Source of the DNA: Verrucomicrobiaceae bacterium
GTDB lineage: Bacteria; Verrucomicrobiota; Verrucomicrobiia; Verrucomicrobiales; Verrucomicrobiaceae
Assembly: GCA_016795465.1 (NCBI GenBank)
Contig: JAEUHK010000124.1
Span: 1 to 64,000, forward strand
Direction of reading: 5' to 3'
Length of the DNA stretch: 64,000 nucleotides
Every line of letters starts with the position of its first letter. The stretch's first letter is position 1. Positions 27,372 to 34,268 of this stretch are shown here, in pieces. Made by a program: the position numbers and the translations under genes. The notes below the pieces were generated by a model. The model was given only the letters and a program-made list of their open reading frames with translations. It was not told the DNA's origin and ran no database searches.

Positions 27372-27693
27372 GCGTTGAATACGCCGGAGGGCGGTTGGCG
27401 GGTGGAGCATCCATCCGCACGAATCACCGCCACGCAAGGCGCTTCATCGTTTCGAAACTGTCAGCTTGACGCTCTTTACTTCACCTTCGTCTGAAAGACT
27501 GGGCGAGGCAGCCCCTGTCGAGCCGCGCATGATCGAGGGCGATGTCGAACGCATTATGGGGGAGCTTACGAGCTCCTCCATCGCGAACGACCCGGATCAG
27601 GCGACGGCGAGCGGCAGGCGTAGATGACACGACAGATGCTATACGAGCCGTTGCCTGCATCCGCTTTGTTCGCCCCTGTCTGTTGATATTCGC
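27372..27693. other. Gene-free stretch between the acyltransferase and the orphan gene
   Basis: About 320 bases without a supported gene. The part nearest the acyltransferase presumably holds its promoter, but no clear -35/-10 pair was recognised. A short inverted repeat (GGAGCTTACGAGCTCC, near 27562) is the only structure seen. Confidence 0.5.
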
Positions 27694-28188
27694 TCATTCC
27701 AAAGTCGAAAAGAAGGTTATCATTTCTGAGCGGACGCATTCATGTGATGGATGGTAGCAAAGTCCTCCCCCAATGCCTTCTGGGGCAGCGTAGTTGGCTG
27801 AAAGACATCCGCCATTTTCAAAGATCAAGATCGTCCCCTCGGGGTCATAAAAATCTAGGTCTGGCAACATCGGTGCACAAAGTATCTCCGAAATTGGGCT
27901 TCCGGTCACTTGCTCGACAAGCTTGTTTGCCCGCTTAGTGAATCCAAACCAAGCAAGGAGTTCATTCAGCAGGGACTCTTGATCACAAAGCTCGACGGCA
28001 GATGACGGAACATCGGTAGTTTCCCACGGATAGCCACCACAGGGCATACAAAATGAGAAACCTCTGTTACAGGTGAAATATGCCTGAAATAAATGAATAT
28101 CGTTCTCCCAACTGTGGACCACATAAATAGATTCAATGGTGGCCCCCAAAATCATTTCAGGAGTGATTTTTGCGGCCGCTTGTTTCAC
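27694..28188 (-). CDS. Hypothetical protein, AT-richer than its surroundings
   Basis: A 164-residue soluble protein starting MKQAAAKITPEMILGATIES. It has cysteines in FTCNRGFSFCMPCGGYPWE and an acidic middle. No signal peptide or transmembrane segment is visible. Base composition is lower in GC than the neighbouring genes by eye, and it is flanked by gene-free DNA on both sides (27372-27693 and 28189-28838), which suggests acquisition. The compact size resembles small immunity-type proteins, but no family was recognised and this is only a guess. Confidence 0.6.
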   Translation of the reverse strand: MKQAAAKITPEMILGATIESIYVVHSWENDIHLFQAYFTCNRGFSFCMPCGGYPWETTDVPSSAVELCDQESLLNELLAWFGFTKRANKLVEQVTGSPISEILCAPMLPDLDFYDPEGTILIFENGGCLSANYAAPEGIGGGLCYHPSHECVRSEMITFFSTLE

Positions 28189-28282
28189 ATGCTAATAGGC
28201 GGTGAATGCTTCGCTAAAGGAGTTCTTGGCGAACTGCGATGGACTTAGTGGTTGGGCGAACGTTGTTTAGTCACACTTCACT

Positions 28283-28305
28283 GTGGGCGAATCAGATTCG
28301 CCCAC
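28283..28305. terminator. Perfect 11-bp palindrome followed by a T-run
   Basis: An 11-base arm (28283-28293) pairs perfectly with 28295-28305 around a single central base. The plus strand continues CG then five T. It looks like an intrinsic terminator for plus-strand transcription, though no plus-strand gene lies just upstream. A dispersed palindromic repeat is equally possible, since a one-base loop would need rearranged pairing. Confidence 0.5.
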
Positions 28306-28588
28306 CGTTTTTCGCGGTCTTTCAGGGGTGGCTTCAGGGAAAAGGAGCGTCATACCCAAATCGAAGGTTTTTCATGAATGAACTGATTGGAGCGAAAACG
28401 GCTCCGCGGGTCAAGCCTTGAGTGCCGGGTTGTTGATGCTGAAAAAGCAGATGGGCAGCCGATTCAGGCCCGGGTTCGCCCATTCACCAACCCGCCTTTC
28501 TCATGCTCGTTTTCGCCGCCGAGGAGCAAAAGGGGGGGCATCGGGGAAGTTGGTGCGATCCTCAAGTTTCAGCGCTGTTTGGCGAAGC

Positions 28589-28773
28589 CTTGGACTGCGG
28601 CAGCCTGCTGCCGCTTGTCCGAGGCAGCCCTGCTGCCGTCGAAGTCTCCAGGCTGCCGGAAAGCCTCTCCGCTCCCGCAAGCGCGGACACGTCATGGCGA
28701 AATGGAGTCATCGAATGCTCGAAGGCCAGCAGGCTGGCCTCCCGAAAGCGGCAGCAGGCTGCCGCAGTCCAAG
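28589..28773. repeat. 28-bp perfect inverted repeat (REP-like/MITE-like)
   Basis: Bases 28589-28616 are the exact reverse complement of 28746-28773, with about 130 bases between. Each arm is itself nearly palindromic (GGCAGCCTGCTGCC). The spacer contains further related palindromes such as GCCAGCAGGCTGGC. No transposase is nearby. This is the form of a small non-autonomous palindromic element or REP doublet. The rest of the gap, 28189-28838, holds no supported gene. Confidence 0.75.
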
Positions 28774-28838
28774 TGGCTGCCGGTGTTTGACCGCTTCCTC
28801 GCCAACTTCCCGGAGGTGATCCGTGAATGGCGATCGGA

Positions 28839-31574
28839 CTACTTCTCCTTCGTCTGGAAGACGAGGCGGAGGCAGTCGAGGCGCAGGGCGGCGGTGTCGA
28901 GGGCGGCTTCGATCTCGGTCATGTGCTTCTGGAGGGCTTCGATCTCCTCTGGGCGCACATGGTCGTTGAGCTGGCGCAGGTCTTCGAGGCGGTCGATCTC
29001 GGCCTGGAGCTGCTGGCGCATCGTTTCCTTCGCGGTGGTCACGAGCTTGGCGAGTTCCTCCTCGGCCAGCTTGCGGGCTTTGGCGAGCATGGCGGGGAAG
29101 AGCTTGTTGCGGATGGCTCCTTTTTCAAAGAGGCCGGTGGGCTGGCTCTTTTCGAGCTTCACCTCCTCCAGCGGATCGTTCTCGCGCCGGTCGGCCTGCG
29201 TGTGATCGACGATCATGCGCAGCGGCGAGGGCGAGAGGAAGCGGTCCACATGCAACGCGGATGGCGCGACGCATTCGACGATGAAATGTGTTTCGAGGAA
29301 GAGGCACTCGCTCTTCGGATGCTTGCACACGGCGAAGTTGCTGTTCCCATCCTCGCTGCCGAGTAGCAGATCGAGCACGCCACGCACGAGCGGATGGTCC
29401 TGCGTGAGGAAGGCGATGTTTTCGCGGCTGAGAGCCCGTGTGCGGTCAAAGGTGACGGTGAGGCCATCCTCGGGCAGGGAAGGGAAGCGGTCGGTTTTGA
29501 TGTCCTCGGGCTTCAGGAAGTAGGTGCGCGGGGCGTGCTCCTCGACGTGGAGGCCGAAGTGATCGACGAGGCGGATGAAGAAGGCCTCGAAGTCGAGGCT
29601 GTCATCGTGCTCGCGGATGGCGTCGATCACGCTGGCGGCACGCTCAGGCTTGCAGGAGTTCAGCTCGAGCAGGCGGTCGTGGCCGCGCTCGAGTTTTTGG
29701 GTCACCTGCTGGCGCAGTTTCTGCGTTTCTTTGAGAAAGGCGGTGAAGCGCTTCGCATCAAAATCGGCCAGCAAATCCTGCAGGCTCTCCGCGAGGCCTT
29801 GAGCGATCTCGGTGGCACCGTGGAGGTTTTTCTCGAGAGCGTTCAAACCTTCGTGATACCAGCGGGCGAGCACCTCCTCGGCGGTTTGCGTCACAAACGG
29901 CACATGAATGTGAATCGTGCTCGTCTGGCCAATGCGGTCGAGGCGGCCGATGCGCTGCTCGAGCAGCTCGGGATCACGCGGAAGGTCGAAAAGCACCAGA
30001 TGATGCGCGAACTGGAAATTGCGGCCTTCGCTGCCGATCTCGGAGCAGAGCAGCACGCGGGCACCATCCTCATCGGCGAAGAACGCAGCATGGCGGTCAC
30101 GCTGCACCATGGTGAGACCTTCGTGGAAGAGGGCGGCGTTGATGTTGATCTCACGCAGGAGCTTCTCGTGGATCTCGCCGGCCAGCTCGCGGGTGCGGCA
30201 GATGAGCAGCACCTTTTGATCGCCGAGTTGTTTGATGAGCGCGGCGAGCCACTTCACTTTGGCTTCGAGGGCGTCGCTGCCTGCGTCGATGGGGGCGAGG
30301 TGCGCTTCACGCTGGGGAAAGCCGGTCAAAGCAGCTCGCGTGTTGCGGAACATGACACGGCCGGTGCCGAACTCGTCGAGCATCGCGGCGATGAGCTTGT
30401 CGCGACTGCCTTCGACCTTCTTTTTGGTCTCTTTGAGCAGGTCGCGGAGGTGCGTGGATTTCTTCGCGAAGAGCTTCTCATCCTTCGCGGCGAGGTTTTT
30501 GCCCTCGACGAGGCGATCGACCGCGGCGGCGACTTCTTCGTAGTGGCTGCTTTCCTCGAGGAACTGGGTCAAATCCGCGTAGCGAGCCGGATCGAGCAGT
30601 CGCAGGCGGGCGAAGTGTCCTTCAGGTCCAAGCTGCTGCGGCGTGGCGGTGAGCAGGAGAAGGCCGGGCACTTTCGCCGCGAGTTGATCGACGAGCTGAT
30701 ACTCGGCACTCGGCTTCTCGGGGCTCCATTCGAGATGGTGCGCCTCATCGACAACGAGCAGGTCAAAGCCGGCCTCAAGGGCTTGCTGGGCTCGATTGGT
30801 AGCATTCGCGAGGAATTTGGTGCTCGCGAGGATGAGCTGGGATTCGAGGAAGGGATTGCTCACTTCGCCATTGGCTTCGAGGGACTCGCAGCGGTCCTCG
30901 TCGTAGATGGCGAAGAGCAGGTGGAAGCGGCGGAAGAGCTCGACGAACCACTGATGCACCAGCGCCTCCGGCACAAGAATGAGCACACGCTCGGCACGGC
31001 CGGTGAGCTGGAGGCGATGCAGAATGAGGCAGGCCTCGATGGTCTTGCCAAGACCGACTTCATCCGCCAGCAGCACGCGTGGCACGAGACGGCCCGCCAC
31101 CTCGCTGGCGATGTACATTTGATGTGGCAGCAAATCGACGCGACCACCGCAGAAGCCACGCACCGGGCTCTGGCGCATCGCCGCCCGGCGTTCCAGCGCC
31201 TCGACACGCAGGTCGTAGGCACGCAAATCGTCCACCTGGCCGGCTTTGAGGCGATCCTCCGGCTTCGAGAAGGTGATCGTGTCTGAAAGCTCCGCCTCGC
31301 TGATCTCGCCGTCGTCGCTGAGGTAAAAGAGGATGTTCTGGCGCTCCTCGACGCTCGTCACATTCAGCGAGCGACCATCGTGCGTCTTGACCGTGTCACC
31401 CGCTTGGAATTTCACGCGACGCAGCGGCGCGGCGGTGAGCGAGTAGGTGCGGGCCTGCTGCGCGGCCGGGTAGTAGATCTGCACGCGGCCAAATTCACAC
31501 TTGCCGACGACGCCAATGCCAAGCTCGGGCTCAGTGTCACTGACCCAACGCTGTCCGGGGAAAGGTTGCTCCAT
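28839..31574 (-). CDS. rapA: RapA-type SNF2 helicase, RNA polymerase recycling factor
   Basis: About 911 residues from the ATG at 31574 (MEQPFPGQRWVSDTEPELG, the usual RapA start); the frame is open to 31643. Two N-terminal SH3-like Tudor/KOW-type units cover roughly residues 1-120. The SNF2 ATPase shows ADEVGLGKTIEA (Walker A), VVDEAHHLEW (motif II) and TATPQQLG. The second RecA-like lobe ends with EGRNFQFAHHLVLFDLP and EQRIGRLDRIGQ. A long C-terminal region with a coiled coil near the end (about residues 830-900) completes the family length. RapA binds RNA polymerase and frees it from stalled post-termination complexes. It begins about 107 bases from the collagen-like gene upstream. Confidence 0.95.
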   Translation of the reverse strand: MEQPFPGQRWVSDTEPELGIGVVGKCEFGRVQIYYPAAQQARTYSLTAAPLRRVKFQAGDTVKTHDGRSLNVTSVEERQNILFYLSDDGEISEAELSDTITFSKPEDRLKAGQVDDLRAYDLRVEALERRAAMRQSPVRGFCGGRVDLLPHQMYIASEVAGRLVPRVLLADEVGLGKTIEACLILHRLQLTGRAERVLILVPEALVHQWFVELFRRFHLLFAIYDEDRCESLEANGEVSNPFLESQLILASTKFLANATNRAQQALEAGFDLLVVDEAHHLEWSPEKPSAEYQLVDQLAAKVPGLLLLTATPQQLGPEGHFARLRLLDPARYADLTQFLEESSHYEEVAAAVDRLVEGKNLAAKDEKLFAKKSTHLRDLLKETKKKVEGSRDKLIAAMLDEFGTGRVMFRNTRAALTGFPQREAHLAPIDAGSDALEAKVKWLAALIKQLGDQKVLLICRTRELAGEIHEKLLREININAALFHEGLTMVQRDRHAAFFADEDGARVLLCSEIGSEGRNFQFAHHLVLFDLPRDPELLEQRIGRLDRIGQTSTIHIHVPFVTQTAEEVLARWYHEGLNALEKNLHGATEIAQGLAESLQDLLADFDAKRFTAFLKETQKLRQQVTQKLERGHDRLLELNSCKPERAASVIDAIREHDDSLDFEAFFIRLVDHFGLHVEEHAPRTYFLKPEDIKTDRFPSLPEDGLTVTFDRTRALSRENIAFLTQDHPLVRGVLDLLLGSEDGNSNFAVCKHPKSECLFLETHFIVECVAPSALHVDRFLSPSPLRMIVDHTQADRRENDPLEEVKLEKSQPTGLFEKGAIRNKLFPAMLAKARKLAEEELAKLVTTAKETMRQQLQAEIDRLEDLRQLNDHVRPEEIEALQKHMTEIEAALDTAALRLDCLRLVFQTKEK

Positions 31575-31681
31575 GTTCTGGGGGTAAAAGGGGCGCGGAG
31601 AGTAGAATGCCGCACCGGGAGTGCAACGCCACAAATCGCTCATTTTGAGGGCGAAAAATGTGCGCCGCCTGTTCCTCCCTG

Positions 31682-32128
31682 TTACCTCCGCAGCGCATTG
31701 ATCAGCTCGTCCATCTTGTCGAGCAGGGCCTGGATCTGCGCTGGGTTGTAGGTGCCGTCTGCGCTCTGGTTCAAGGTGCTCACGCCGTTGCTGTTATTGC
31801 TGCACTGGCTGAGCGTGTTGAGGAGGCCGTTGTTGAGATCGGTCTGCGTCACTTCGCCGGGCGGGCCTTGGGGGCCGGTGGGGCCTTGTGGCCCTTCAGG
31901 GCCGGGTGGGCCTTGCGGGCCGCCGGGGTCTCCCTGTGGCCCTTGGGGCCCGGGCGGACCTTGCTGCCCTTGAGGGCCTTCGGGGCCTTGCGCTCCGGCG
32001 GGTCCTTCCGGCCCTGGCGGTCCGGCGGGGATGGCGTCGATGAGCTCTTTGAGGCCTTGAAACTGGCCGCGGAACATGGCGGAGGTGAGTTCCGCGTTGT
32101 GGACGGGGACGTTGGGATCGAAGGGCAT
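31682..32128 (-). CDS. Collagen-like protein with Gly-X-Y repeats
   Basis: A 148-residue protein with a ~35-residue N-terminal head ([20 protein letters not shown]). About 18 uninterrupted-to-slightly-broken G-P-P/G-P-Q triplets follow at residues 36-91. The C-terminal globular end is helical ([21 protein letters not shown]) and could trimerise. Bacterial collagen-like stalks form triple helices in phage tails and surface fibres. No signal peptide is seen, so the protein may be cytoplasmic, phage-derived or exported by another route. It is 87 bases below the helical hypothetical gene, same strand, probably one operon. Confidence 0.85.
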   Translation of the reverse strand: MPFDPNVPVHNAELTSAMFRGQFQGLKELIDAIPAGPPGPEGPAGAQGPEGPQGQQGPPGPQGPQGDPGGPQGPPGPEGPQGPTGPQGPPGEVTQTDLNNGLLNTLSQCSNNSNGVSTLNQSADGTYNPAQIQALLDKMDELINALRR

Positions 32129-32215
32129 GGCGGACGACGGCGTGTTGAAGGTGGGTGACGCGGGATGGAGGATGCCCGGCGGGCTGGCCGCCGGGCATTG
32201 GGAACAGGCCGTGCG

Positions 32216-32692
32216 TTACGGGGCGGGGGGCGGTGTGGGCTGCTGGCGGCTGCGGCGGGCGAAACGCTGGCCGAAGGCTTGCACAAAGGCGTCATACTGG
32301 CCGCTGGTGTTCAGCGCCTTCGCCACGCGGTAGATGTCGAGCGCGGCCACATAGGCATCGCTCAGCGCGGACATGCAGTTGTCGCCGGCCATTTCGGCGG
32401 TCTGGTTGGCTTTGGCGCAGATGGGCAGGTATTGGCGGCCGAGGGCGATGTCCTCGGCGAGGGCGGCCAGATTGACATCGGCGGGCATGGCACCGGGGTT
32501 TTGCTGGGCGAACTGGAGGGCCTGGTCGAGCAGGGTCATGTCGGCAGCTTCGATCTTGGTGAGGCGGCGGCGGTCCTCCGGGGTGAGGGAGTGGCTGCTG
32601 TCGGCCATCTTGGTCTGCGCGGCGGTGAGATCGGCGAGGATCGCATCGCGCTGGGCATCGGTGAGGGCGGCGGAGATGAGGTTCTGGTTCAT
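32216..32692 (-). CDS. Helical hypothetical protein of the fibre-associated type
   Basis: A 158-residue, Ala/Gln-rich, almost entirely helical protein from the ATG at 32692 (MNQNLISAALTDAQRDAILA). The frame is open further up to 32974 but that part reads as low-complexity sequence. It has the pattern TPEDRRRLTKIEAADMTLLD and a basic C-terminus (FARRSRQQP). Similar small proteins are recurrent in Verrucomicrobiota genomes next to tail-fibre or collagen-like genes, but no function is known. It is the first gene of a probable two-gene unit with the collagen-like protein, and it lies below the 42-bp hairpin array. Confidence 0.72.
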   Translation of the reverse strand: MNQNLISAALTDAQRDAILADLTAAQTKMADSSHSLTPEDRRRLTKIEAADMTLLDQALQFAQQNPGAMPADVNLAALAEDIALGRQYLPICAKANQTAEMAGDNCMSALSDAYVAALDIYRVAKALNTSGQYDAFVQAFGQRFARRSRQQPTPPPAP

Positions 32693-32928
32693 GGGGCGGC
32701 GTGGGTTGCTGGCCGGCGGCCCTGGTTCATCAAGCCGCAAACCGCTGTCGAGCCTGAGTCCAGTGTCGAGCCGAGCCATGTTGGGTTGGGTGAGCGGGAG
32801 GTTGAGTGCCCGCTGGTTGGAGCGGATTGCACCAAAAACGCCGCCGGAACTCAAGAATATAATTTCCACGATGGAGCGGCATTCGGGAAAAAAGGTGCTC
32901 GCGATGTGCTCGGAGGGCTTCCATTTGA

Positions 32929-33082
32929 GAAAATTTCGCAAATGGACGGGAAATTTTCTGAAATGACGGAGCAAAAAGGCCGGCTGGAGGACCTTTTTGC
33001 TCGATCAGAGGTGAAAAGAGCGCGGCGCACCGGCCTTTTTTCACTTCCCGCCGGGCAAAAAGGACATCGGGAGCACCTTTTT
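32929..33082. repeat. Array of four hairpins spaced exactly 42 bp (array B)
   Basis: Hairpin arms are 32929-32937/32950-32958 (9 bp), 32969-32979/32992-33002 (11 bp), 33011-33020/33035-33044 (10 pairs, one G-U) and 33057-33063/33076-33082 (7 bp). Their centres fall at 32943.5, 32985.5, 33027.5 and 33069.5, so each is 42 bases from the next. Three of the four loops are exactly 12 bases. The arm sequences differ between units while pairing is kept. A decayed unit is visible near 32886-32922. Confidence 0.85.
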
Positions 33083-33302
33083 TCTGAAACGGCGGTGAAA
33101 CGAGGCGGAATGGCGGCCTTTCAATTCGGTGCCGAAGGGCGCAGAGGGTGCGCCCCCGGTAGTTTTACCGACAAGATTGGAACGGAGAAAAGGATTTACA
33201 TGCCCATGCCGCCAAGATACAAGCCGTGCATCAATCTCTCACCGCCTATCGAATAGCTTTTTCTCTCCATCGAATTCTGCGCAGTCGGAATTCTTCAAAC
33301 GG

Positions 33303-33423
33303 CACTGCTGAAAACCGGGAAGTTTGTCTAGCCAGCCGGAATGACCATCTGAGTGCGCACCCCATCGGGTGCGCCTTGGATGTCGCTTCATTCCAAGGCT
33401 ACCTTCCCGGTGCCTCAGCAGTG
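33303..33423. repeat. 121-nt nested hairpin (long imperfect inverted repeat)
   Basis: Successive arms pair from the outside in: 33303-33311 with 33415-33423, 33314-33322 with 33403-33411, 33329-33333 with 33397-33401, 33338-33344 with 33388-33394, 33346-33349 with 33379-33382, and 33355-33362 with 33367-33374 around a CATC loop. All of these are perfect Watson-Crick matches separated by small bulges. It lies about 90 bases before the start at 33516, so it could be a 5' leader RNA structure or a palindromic mobile element. No known riboswitch consensus was recognised. Confidence 0.8.
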
Positions 33424-33515
33424 GGTGCTCCAAGGTGTCACCCCTGCTGGAGGGAAAAGTCCCAAGCAGAGCCCAAACCGAAATCCTTGGTTCACGATCA
33501 TCCAAGACGCTCTGC

Positions 33516-34268
33516 ATGAAACGACACCTCAAACACCCAATCCGAGGCCTGTTGAGCCTTCTGTTCCTAGCTCCGATAGCCGCAGCCTTCGGCCAAGACA
33601 CCTCGAAGCTGATTCCCAATCCGCGCATTTTGTTTTCGAGCACGGTGCGCAAGGCGGATGGCGGGACGACGACTTATCAGCACATCGAGCCGCCCACGGC
33701 GGAGCAGCTCGCGGCGCTGGCGGCGGCCCGGCTGGCGGCGAATCCGGCTCCTTCCACCGCGCCTGTGCTGCCGAGGCTGCAACTGACGGCGCGGGTCTAT
33801 GAGGGTTCGCTCACGGAGCTGAAATGGTCCCATCAAGGCGTGGAATGTACTGCTTGGAGCAGCGTGGATTTTCGGTTGTTGGAGGCGATTCCGCAGTTTG
33901 AGCAGGATGGTATCACACGGAGGCTTTCTTCCATTACGATCACGCATCGCCAGCCTCCGGCGGGGGTGGTTTCGGCACGTCCGTGGCCGCAGTTTCCGGC
34001 GGAGGTGCTCGCAGCGGTGCCGCAGGGTTTGCGGGCGTGGTATATCCTGACCGAATTTGGCGGCACGGCGGCGATGGAGGCGGAGGCCTGCGCGGCTTTG
34101 GATGCACTGCACCGCTATGTGGAGGTGCATTGGGAGGCTTTGCAGGCTCGCAGGACGGAACGTGAGGCTCAAAAGGCCGCGGAGGCGGCTTACAAGCTGG
34201 CGCACCCTGAGCCGCCCCCGGCTCCGACGAACACGATCATCCAGTTTTGGAAGGAGGAGCGGCCATGA
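33516..34268 (+). CDS. Hypothetical exported protein
   Basis: About 250 residues from the ATG at 33516, which gives a good signal peptide (HPIRGLLSLLFLAPIAAAFG); upstream in-frame sequence to 33369 is not protein-like. The mature part has an Ala-rich helical segment (EQLAALAAARLAANPAP), a beta-rich centre containing ARPWPQFPAEVLAAVPQG, and a charged helical end (ARRTEREAQKAAEAAYKLA). No family was recognised. The stop overlaps the ATG of the metzincin-like gene as ATGA, making this the first gene of a three-gene coupled operon. Confidence 0.75.
   Translation: MKRHLKHPIRGLLSLLFLAPIAAAFGQDTSKLIPNPRILFSSTVRKADGGTTTYQHIEPPTAEQLAALAAARLAANPAPSTAPVLPRLQLTARVYEGSLTELKWSHQGVECTAWSSVDFRLLEAIPQFEQDGITRRLSSITITHRQPPAGVVSARPWPQFPAEVLAAVPQGLRAWYILTEFGGTAAMEAEACAALDALHRYVEVHWEALQARRTEREAQKAAEAAYKLAHPEPPPAPTNTIIQFWKEERP

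Larger units (their letters stand above)
32693..33515. other. Gene-free stretch with two structured elements
   Basis: About 820 bases separate two divergent operons. No gene is supported here. It holds the 42-bp phased hairpin array (32929-33082) and a 121-nt nested hairpin (33303-33423). The bases from 33090 to 33300 contain a weaker related hairpin near 33096-33123 and nothing else recognised. Promoters for both divergent operons must lie here but could not be fixed by eye. Confidence 0.65.

Noticed and set aside
28387-29205. A 272-residue plus-strand ORF over the inverted repeat and into rapA
   Set aside because: It spans palindromic repeats and then runs antisense to rapA; no family pattern supports it.
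32929-33082. Hairpin array as a CRISPR
   Set aside because: The units differ in sequence and are conserved only in shape, spacers are not distinct, and no cas gene is in the window.
33303-33423. Cobalamin or other known riboswitch
   Set aside because: Only vague resemblance of a few bases; the long nested stem does not follow any riboswitch consensus I know, and the downstream genes are not metabolite genes.
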